Shown: positions 15,060-20,572 of the stretch, in pieces | Position numbering within the stretch: the stretch's first letter is position 1 | How the letters are laid out: each line of letters begins with the position of its first letter | Source: JBEEJL01 sp049698095 | Lineage (GTDB): Bacteria; Pseudomonadota; Gammaproteobacteria; Burkholderiales; JBEEJL01 | Assembly (NCBI GenBank): GCA_049698095.1 | Contig: JBAVXA010000077.1 | Span: forward strand, 1 to 20,572 | Direction: 5' to 3' | Length of the DNA stretch: 20,572 nt | Notes under the pieces: model-generated | Seen by the model: the letters and a program-made list of their open reading frames with translations, nothing else | Told to the model about the DNA's origin: nothing | Databases searched by the model: none | Translations under genes and position numbers: made by a program

Positions 15060-15650
15060 TTACAGCAGCGAACCGGTAAGCAGAGCCGCGGCGTTCAATT
15101 CCAGCCAGCGCAAAGGCAACATGAGTATAAGCTGGCACGCGACAAATACAACCAGCGGCGACAAATCGACATTACCCACCAGCGGCATGCGCTTGCGGAT
15201 CGGGTCGAGAAACGGTTTGGTCAGGCTGTTCAGCAGGGGCGACAGTGGATGGTAGGGGCTGAACCAACTCATGATTGCCTGCACGAACACGACGCAGATG
15301 ACGAGATAGACGCACCATTTGACGATCATCACGACGCTGAGCAGCGCGATGACCGGGAACACATGCATGCCGGCCGACAACGCGGGCAGGTTACGCAACC
15401 CGATGACCAGGGTTTGCAAAATCACCTCCGCCAGCCAGGCGATAAAAACCGACGCAAGGTCGAAGCCTTTCCAGCCGGGGATAAATTTGCGCGCGGGCAG
15501 CACGGCAAAATCGGTGATGGCATTGACGAACTGCGCCAACGGGTTGCGTATCGGTGCGCGAAATACCTGCATGAAAAATCGCAGCAGCGCCGCCAGCACG
15601 AACAAATGAAACACGGTTTCGAGCAGAAATTGCAGGGCGTTGGCGATCAC
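15060..15650 (-). CDS. yggT: YggT-family integral membrane protein
   Basis: A 196-residue inner-membrane protein with two copies of the YggT module. The first, about 20-80, contains RAPIRNPLAQFVNAITDFAV and PARKFIPGW. The second, about 115-180, contains SPLLNSLTKPFLDPIRKRMP followed by VGNVDLSPLVVF. Hydrophobic helices flank each amphipathic part. Its role is not settled; the family has been linked to osmotic tolerance and cell-division-related clusters. The start is GTG at 15650, read as Met. GAGGA overlaps the proC stop and gives tight coupling across a 13-base gap. Third gene of the yggS-proC-yggT cluster. Confidence 0.9.
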   Translation of the reverse strand: MIANALQFLLETVFHLFVLAALLRFFMQVFRAPIRNPLAQFVNAITDFAVLPARKFIPGWKGFDLASVFIAWLAEVILQTLVIGLRNLPALSAGMHVFPVIALLSVVMIVKWCVYLVICVVFVQAIMSWFSPYHPLSPLLNSLTKPFLDPIRKRMPLVGNVDLSPLVVFVACQLILMLPLRWLELNAAALLTGSLL

Positions 15651-15663
15651 GATTCAGGTATCC

Positions 15664-16482
15664 TCACGCGGTTTTTCCCATTTCGTCACCCAGTTCCTGC
15701 GAACGGGCAGCGGCTTGTTTGATAGCGTCAATCAGCGTCATTTTAACCTGCGCCGCTTCCATTACCGACAGCGCGCGTTCCGTCGTGCCGCCTTTGGAAG
15801 TTACGCGGGCGCGCAGCGTTGCGGCGTCATCCGGGCTCTCTGCGGCCAGCTTCGCCGCGCCGAGAAACGTACAGATGCCGAGACTGCGCGCGGCCGCTTT
15901 ACTGAGGCCCAATTCGATGCCGGCCTGTTGCATTGCTTCGAGAAAATAGAACACATAGGCCGGGCCGCTACCGGACAAGGCGGTCACGGCGTCGAGATTG
16001 TTTTCGTCATCAAACCATAATGTCGCCCCCGCCGCGCCGAGCAGATCCTGGGCGGTTTGCCGATGCGCTTCGCCCACAGCCTGCATGGCATACAAACCCG
16101 TCATACCGGCCAACGCAAGCGCCGGCGTGTTCGGCATGGCGCGCACGATGGTGGTGTGGCCGCCGAGCCAGCGCGACAAATCCTGCGTGCGGATGCCTGC
16201 CGCGATACTCACGACCAGCTGGCCGGCGCTGACCTGTTTACTCAATCCTTTTGCCACCTGCGCCATCTGCTGCGGCTTGACCGCGAGCAGAATGACGTCG
16301 CTGCCCGCCAGCGCGGCCTCGGCGCTGGCGAAAACGGCGACACCGAATTTATTTGCAAGTGCCTCGCGCGCTTCGGCAAAAATTTCGACAACGCGCATAT
16401 CCTGCGCGTTATAACCCTGCTGCAGCAATCCGCCGATGAGCGCGGACGCCATATTGCCGCCGCCGATAAAAGTAATAATCAT
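15664..16482 (-). CDS. proC: Pyrroline-5-carboxylate reductase
   Basis: Last step of proline synthesis: NAD(P)H-dependent reduction of 1-pyrroline-5-carboxylate, cytosolic. It has 272 residues, normal for ProC. The Rossmann start ITFIGGGNMASALIGGLL, the LLAVKPQQM strand, the IRAMPNTPAL-type motif (VRAMPNTPALALAGMTGLY) and the C-terminal active-site helix (ALSGSGPAYVFYFLEAM, then RVTSKGGTTERALSVM) are all present. Its ATG overlaps the yggS stop in an ATGA (16479-16482), a sign of translational coupling. Confidence 0.97.
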   Translation of the reverse strand: MIITFIGGGNMASALIGGLLQQGYNAQDMRVVEIFAEAREALANKFGVAVFASAEAALAGSDVILLAVKPQQMAQVAKGLSKQVSAGQLVVSIAAGIRTQDLSRWLGGHTTIVRAMPNTPALALAGMTGLYAMQAVGEAHRQTAQDLLGAAGATLWFDDENNLDAVTALSGSGPAYVFYFLEAMQQAGIELGLSKAAARSLGICTFLGAAKLAAESPDDAATLRARVTSKGGTTERALSVMEAAQVKMTLIDAIKQAAARSQELGDEMGKTA

Positions 16483-17162
16483 GCTGATTTTTCTCGCTCG
16501 CCGAAAATCGCCGTTCCGATGCGCACGTGCGTTGCGCCTTCGGCAATCGCTGCCTTGTAGTCGCCCGACATGCCCATCGACAGCGTGTCTAGCGGATAAC
16601 CTTTTTGTTTCAGTTGTTCAAACAGATTTTTCAATTCACGAAATACCCGTCGCTGCTCAGTCTCATTATCCACCGCTTCGGGAATCGCCATCAGCCCGCG
16701 CAAATGCAGGCGCGGCAGGCTCGCGACCTGGCGCGCCAGTTCTTCCAATTGCCCCGGCGCGACGCCGCTTTTGCTCGTCTCGCCGCTCACATTAACTTGC
16801 AAACAAATATTAAGCCGTGCTTTGTATGGCGGACGCGCATCGTTCAAACGCTCGGCAATCTTCAGTCTGTCTACCGACTGCACCCAGTCGAAATTTTCGG
16901 CTATCTGCCTGGTTTTGTTACTCTGAATTGGGCCGATAAAATGCCACTCCAGACGGTAGTTTCGCAGGGCATTTATCTTTGTCAGCGCTTCCTGCACATA
17001 ATTCTCACCGAAAATTCGTTGCCCTGCATTGATTGATTTCTCAATTAAATCAATAGATTGTGATTTCGTCACGGCGATCAGCGTTACCGCATGATTGTCG
17101 GGCGATATCGCCGCGTCTATCTGTGCCCGCGTTGCTTGCAAGTTTTCAGTGATTAAAGCCAT
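16479..17162 (-). CDS. yggS: YggS-family pyridoxal-phosphate homeostasis protein
   Basis: A PLP-binding protein (PLPBP family) that buffers free PLP and affects amino-acid and keto-acid pools; it has no known enzymatic activity. It has 227 residues, the family length. The PLP-lysine is K33 in AVTKSQS. The barrel motifs FGENYVQEAL, WHFIGPIQSNKTR, QVNVSGETSKSG, LRGLMAIPE, LSMGMSGDY-AIAEGATHVRIGTAIFG are complete. It is the first gene of the minus-strand cluster and is divergent from pilT across 83 bases, a neighbourhood common in proteobacteria. Confidence 0.96.
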   Translation of the reverse strand: MALITENLQATRAQIDAAISPDNHAVTLIAVTKSQSIDLIEKSINAGQRIFGENYVQEALTKINALRNYRLEWHFIGPIQSNKTRQIAENFDWVQSVDRLKIAERLNDARPPYKARLNICLQVNVSGETSKSGVAPGQLEELARQVASLPRLHLRGLMAIPEAVDNETEQRRVFRELKNLFEQLKQKGYPLDTLSMGMSGDYKAAIAEGATHVRIGTAIFGEREKSA

Positions 17163-17245
17163 AATCTCAACCTGATTCTAAGTTCCCGCTGGAATTGTTT
17201 GAAGTTGAAGGCAATTCATCTGGAAAACCTCTACGAAAGATTATA

Positions 17246-18289
17246 ATGGAAATCGCCGAACTCCTCGCATTCTCAGTCAAGAATAAAGCATCCGACCTGC
17301 ACCTCTCAGCCGGCATGCCGCCGATGATTCGCGTGCATGGCGACGTGCGCAAAATCAACGTGCCGGCATTGGAACACAAAGACGTACACGGCATGGTGTA
17401 CGACATCATGAACGATTCCCAACGTAAGCATTACGAAGAAAATCTCGAATGCGATTTTTCGTTCGAGATTCCCAACCTGGCGCGCTTCCGCGTCAATGCA
17501 TTCGTGCAGCAGCGTGGCGCGGGCGCGGTAATGCGGACCATTCCGTCGAAAGTGCTGTCGCTGGAACAACTCAACGCGCCGAAAATTTTTTCCGAAATCG
17601 TCAACCAGCCGCGCGGCCTGGTGCTGGTAACCGGTCCAACCGGATCGGGCAAGTCGACCACGCTGGCGGCGATGATCAACCATATCAACGACAACGATTA
17701 CAGTCATATCCTCACCGTCGAAGACCCGATTGAATTCGTGCACGAGAGCAAAAAATGCCTGATCAACCAGCGTGAAGTCGGGCCGCATACACTGTCGTTT
17801 TCGAATGCGCTGCGCTCGGCACTGCGCGAAGACCCGGACATTATTCTGGTGGGGGAGATGCGCGACCTGGAAACCATTCGCCTCGCCATGACCGCGGCGG
17901 AAACCGGCCACCTCGTGTTCGGCACGCTGCATACATCGTCGGCCGCCAAAACCGTCGACCGGATTATCGACGTATTCCCGGCGGCGGAAAAAGAAATGGT
18001 GCGCGCCATGCTGTCGGAAAGCTTGCGCGCGGTGATCTCGCAATCATTACTGAAAACCAAGGACGGCCAGGGACGCGTTGCCGCGCACGAAATCATGGTC
18101 GGCACGCCTGCGATCCGTAACCTCATCCGCGAAGCGAAAGTGGCGCAAATGTATTCTTCCATCCAGACCGGCGGTGCGCTGGGCATGCAGACCATGGATC
18201 AATGTCTGACCGATCTGGTCCGCCGCAACGTCATCAGTGTGAATGACGCACGCATGAAAGCGGAAAACAAAGCTAATTTCGCCGGTTAA
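17246..18289 (+). CDS. pilT: Type IV pilus retraction ATPase PilT
   Basis: Hexameric cytoplasmic ATPase that powers pilus retraction and twitching motility. It has 347 residues, the standard size. The N-terminal PAS-like part starts MEIAELLAFSVKNKASDLHLSAG. Walker A is GPTGSGKST at 130-138 (K136), followed by the Asp box (VEDPIEF), Walker B (DIILVGEMRD) and the His box (AETGHLVFGTLHT). The C-terminal AIRNLIRE motif needed for retraction is intact. ATG 17246 is the start; an in-frame TTG at 17195 would add 17 residues absent from the family. The ribosome site is weak (GAAAGA). It is divergent from yggS and followed by pilU after 24 bases. Confidence 0.97.
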   Translation: MEIAELLAFSVKNKASDLHLSAGMPPMIRVHGDVRKINVPALEHKDVHGMVYDIMNDSQRKHYEENLECDFSFEIPNLARFRVNAFVQQRGAGAVMRTIPSKVLSLEQLNAPKIFSEIVNQPRGLVLVTGPTGSGKSTTLAAMINHINDNDYSHILTVEDPIEFVHESKKCLINQREVGPHTLSFSNALRSALREDPDIILVGEMRDLETIRLAMTAAETGHLVFGTLHTSSAAKTVDRIIDVFPAAEKEMVRAMLSESLRAVISQSLLKTKDGQGRVAAHEIMVGTPAIRNLIREAKVAQMYSSIQTGGALGMQTMDQCLTDLVRRNVISVNDARMKAENKANFAG

Positions 18290-18313
18290 TTAATTAAATA
18301 TAATCAATAGGTT

Positions 18314-19450
18314 ATGGAAAAAGAACAAGCCCAGAAGCTGATGCATGAATTGTTGCGCGTGATGCTGGCGCGCAAAGCCTCGGACTTATTCATTACGGCC
18401 GGTTTTCCGCCCGCGATTAAAGTTGACGGCCGCATGACGCCGGTGTCGAACCAGACGTTGACGCCGCAACATACGCTGGAGTTGGCGCGTTCGATCATGA
18501 CGGACAAGCAGGCGGCGGAATTCGAGACTACGCAGGAATGTAACTTTGCCATCAGCCCGCCGGGTATTGGCCGCTTCCGTTGCAATGCGTTCGTGCAGCA
18601 GTCGCGCACCGGCCTGGTGTTACGTACCATCACGACGCAAATTCCGAATTTCGACCAACTCGGTTTGCCGCCGGTATTGAAAGATGTGGTGATGGCCAAG
18701 CGCGGCCTGGTGATTCTGGTCGGCGGCACAGGCTCGGGCAAATCGACTTCGCTGGCCGCGATGATCGGTTATCGCAACGAGCACAGTTACGGTCATATCA
18801 TCACAATCGAAGACCCGGTGGAATACGTGCACGAGCACAAGAACAGCATCATCACCCAGCGCGAAGTCGGCGTCGATACCGAAGGCTGGATGCCCGCACT
18901 GAAAAATACCCTGCGCCAGGCGCCCGACGTGATCCTGATCGGTGAGATTCGCGACCGCGAGACCATGGACTACGCGATCGCTTTCGCCGAAACCGGCCAT
19001 TTGTGCCTGTCGACGCTGCACGCCAACAGCGCGAATCAGGCGCTGGATCGCATCATCAACTTCTTCCCGGAAGAACGGCGCCAACAATTGCTGATGGACC
19101 TGTCGCTCAATCTTAAATCATTCGTGTCGCAGCGCCTGATTCCGCGCAAGGACGGCCCGGGCCGCGTAGCCGCGATTGAGATTCTGCTCAATTCCCCGCT
19201 GATTTCCGAATTGATTTTCAAAGGTGAAGTGCACGAGATTAAAGAGGTGATGAAAAAGTCGCGCGAACTCGGCATGATCACCTTTGATCAGGCACTGTTT
19301 GATCTTTTCGAACAAGGACATATCAGCTACGAAGATGCGCTACGCAACGCTGACTCGATCAACGATCTTCGCCTGAAAATCAAACTCGACAGCAAAACCG
19401 CCAAGGATGTGGATCGCGGCGGCGGGCTGGACCACCTGGAAATCATGTAA
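18314..19450 (+). CDS. pilU: PilT-dependent retraction ATPase PilU
   Basis: Paralogue of PilT that assists pilus retraction. It has 378 residues, as usual for PilU. The start MEKEQAQKLMHELLRVML followed by KASDLFITAGFPPAIKVDGRM is diagnostic. Walker A is GGTGSGKS at 137-144 (K143), with IEDPVEYVHEHK, DVILIGEIRDRETM and AETGHLCLSTLHANSANQALDRIINFFP. It has PilU's longer C-terminal tail in place of the PilT end. The ATG at 18314 has almost no ribosome site (AGG adjoining the start). A TATAAT lies ten bases upstream (18299-18304) inside an AT-rich sequence also found upstream of the response regulator. Confidence 0.96.
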   Translation: MEKEQAQKLMHELLRVMLARKASDLFITAGFPPAIKVDGRMTPVSNQTLTPQHTLELARSIMTDKQAAEFETTQECNFAISPPGIGRFRCNAFVQQSRTGLVLRTITTQIPNFDQLGLPPVLKDVVMAKRGLVILVGGTGSGKSTSLAAMIGYRNEHSYGHIITIEDPVEYVHEHKNSIITQREVGVDTEGWMPALKNTLRQAPDVILIGEIRDRETMDYAIAFAETGHLCLSTLHANSANQALDRIINFFPEERRQQLLMDLSLNLKSFVSQRLIPRKDGPGRVAAIEILLNSPLISELIFKGEVHEIKEVMKKSRELGMITFDQALFDLFEQGHISYEDALRNADSINDLRLKIKLDSKTAKDVDRGGGLDHLEIM

Positions 19451-19643
19451 TAGATTGCATTTTCCTGATTATATATAACCTATTGTTTTAAATAATTTTT
19501 TTCGGATATTTTACGTGAAGCAATAAAATAATGGTATTTTTTCCCACAAACAACCTGTTTTCGCTATGCTTTTCAATTCAATCGCTCAATAATGCTTCCC
19601 ATCAGTCCGGCATTTAGCCAGACGCTTTCCCGGGGAAAGAATC

Positions 19644-19934
19644 ATGTTGAGTTTCGTAGCCTTGGTCACACTGATGTTCGCAGCTGCTTTCGTCTATGTT
19701 TTGAAAAGCGAGAAAACTGCCAACCTGTCCTTGCTGGCTGCAGCCATTGCCTGGCCCGCCGCGTTCGCTTACCAATATATTGTGCTCGGTTGCCAGTTCG
19801 GCGACTGCGTCGCCTTTGTTGAAATGCCGTTCATCTGGAGCGCGTTGCTCATGGCGACCGCCGGCGGCCTGTCGAAACTGGCAAAAATGTACAACAGCCA
19901 GTTTGCCTTCGACCTGCAAGCCAAATCCGAATAA
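19644..19934 (+). CDS. Small hydrophobic membrane protein of unknown function
   Basis: A 96-residue protein that I do not recognise. Three hydrophobic segments are visible (about 2-19, 27-48 and 60-78), with a short polar loop between the first two. The loop between the second and third holds a cysteine pair (C50 and C55, GCQFGDC). The charged tail ends in AKSE. A good ribosome site (GGGGAAAG, about 19632-19639) precedes the ATG, and a strong terminator follows the stop by about 20 bases, so it is a real single-gene unit. No neighbour hints at its job. Confidence 0.7.
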   Translation: MLSFVALVTLMFAAAFVYVLKSEKTANLSLLAAAIAWPAAFAYQYIVLGCQFGDCVAFVEMPFIWSALLMATAGGLSKLAKMYNSQFAFDLQAKSE

Positions 19935-19955
19935 ATATAAGTTTAACTGAATGAC

Positions 19956-19984
19956 AAACGGCGCCTGCGGGCGCCGTTTTTTTT
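19956..19984. terminator. Terminator between the small membrane protein and the methyltransferase
   Basis: A ten-bp stem (19956-19965 with 19970-19979, core CGGCGCC/GGCGCCG) has a TGCG loop and a T run to 19984. It serves the plus-strand gene. It also sits just past the stop of the converging minus-strand gene and has an A run on that side, so it may serve both. Confidence 0.92.
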
Positions 19985-19997
19985 CAGACTGCCAATC

Positions 19998-20572
19998 TTA
20001 TTCCGCCGCAACTGGCCTGCGCATGGTTCCGGCGACCATCTTGTACTCGAACAACCGGCATTCCAGCTTGCCGTTAAATAATGGCGTCCGTTTCGACGCG
20101 GCCAGATGAATCAGTTTCGGCAACCGCATATCGGCGCTGAGAATATAAGCATTCCAGCCGGAAAATTTCTGTTTCAGCACGTCACCCAACTTGGGATAAA
20201 ACTCTGCCAAGTCGCGCTGCTCGCCGAGGCGAACGCCATATGGTGGGTTCATCACCATAATGCCCGATTCGGCCGGCGGCGATATTTCCAGCACATTAGC
20301 CTGCTTGAGCTGGACCGCATCAGTCAAGCCCGCCGCTTGCAGATTCGCTTTCGCGTCGTCCAACGCTTCGCCATACAAGTCGCTGCCGTAAATCGGCAGT
20401 TTTGTAACCGGCTTACAGCGCGCGATCAGTTCCTGGTGGATTTGCGCGTAGGATTTTTCGTCGAAGTTGAGAAGGTTGGCAAACCCGAACGGTCGGTTCA
20501 GTCCCGGCGCGATATCGAGCGCGATTTGCGCTGCCTGCAACAGGAAAGTGCCGCTGCCGCACATCGGATCCA
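19998..20572 (-). CDS. RlmL-like SAM-dependent rRNA methyltransferase, 5' end cut by window
   Basis: C-terminal 191 residues of a class I methyltransferase of the RlmL N-terminal/YcbY type, which modifies N2 of a guanine in 23S rRNA. The window edge falls within a codon, just before DPMCGSGTF, the SAM-binding motif I. It is followed by the acidic motif (IYGSDLYGEALDDAK) and the catalytic NPPYG (VMNPPYGVRLGEQ). The end LFEYKMV lies near the normal C-terminus of short, non-fused versions, so no RlmK-like second half is present. The missing part should hold the THUMP domain. The exact target base cannot be told from the fragment. Confidence 0.87.
   Translation of the reverse strand, partial: DPMCGSGTFLLQAAQIALDIAPGLNRPFGFANLLNFDEKSYAQIHQELIARCKPVTKLPIYGSDLYGEALDDAKANLQAAGLTDAVQLKQANVLEISPPAESGIMVMNPPYGVRLGEQRDLAEFYPKLGDVLKQKFSGWNAYILSADMRLPKLIHLAASKRTPLFNGKLECRLFEYKMVAGTMRRPVAAE

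Overview
The window looks like chromosomal DNA of a betaproteobacterium. The support is the order yggS-proC-yggT next to pilT-pilU, a CIRCE-controlled groES-groEL operon, and OmpR/TctE-type regulators with a QseC/TctE-like H-box. No phage, plasmid, insertion-sequence, tRNA, rRNA or CRISPR sequence was seen. Most of the window is ordinary housekeeping and accessory chromosome; the least ordinary part is at 9.1-12.5 kb.

Layout. A metabolite:H+ symporter of the MFS runs off the left edge (minus strand, to 1051). It is divergent from a two-component system (response regulator 1428-2114, TctE-like histidine kinase 2116-3576). Downstream on the plus strand are ada (alkylation repair and its regulator) and a 596-residue NTF2-like/flavin monooxygenase fusion protein, which ends in a strong terminator. 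groL and groS then read leftwards from a textbook promoter with a perfect CIRCE operator (8776-8802). From 9128 to 12525 lies a tandem array of five small outer-membrane beta-barrel genes. Four end in their own terminator with the same AGCCGG/CCGGCT core, and the fifth gene is interrupted by one in-frame TAG codon. Facing the array is a minus-strand cluster, yggS-proC-yggT followed by a dynamin-family GTPase and a DUF4870 membrane protein; the last two have their own sigma70-like promoter. pilT and pilU (twitching-motility ATPases) diverge from yggS. A small membrane protein of unknown function and the 3' part of an RlmL-like rRNA methyltransferase complete the window.

How the parts work together. 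groES/groEL form the chaperonin. pilT/pilU drive type IV pilus retraction. yggS/proC/yggT is the common PLP-homeostasis and proline cluster. The divergent symporter is a plausible target of the two-component system. The dynamin-like GTPase and its DUF4870 partner may act together on the inner membrane. The barrel array looks like a locally expanding and decaying family of surface proteins with a cysteine pair in the first surface loop.

The observations most worth a second look are the nonsense-interrupted barrel gene, the barrel array with its repeated terminators, a long imperfect inverted repeat downstream of groL, the dynamin-DUF4870 pair, and a 19/20-matching AT-rich sequence upstream of both the response regulator and pilU. 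I did not find a clearly new multi-gene system. All family calls come from reading motifs, without database searches.
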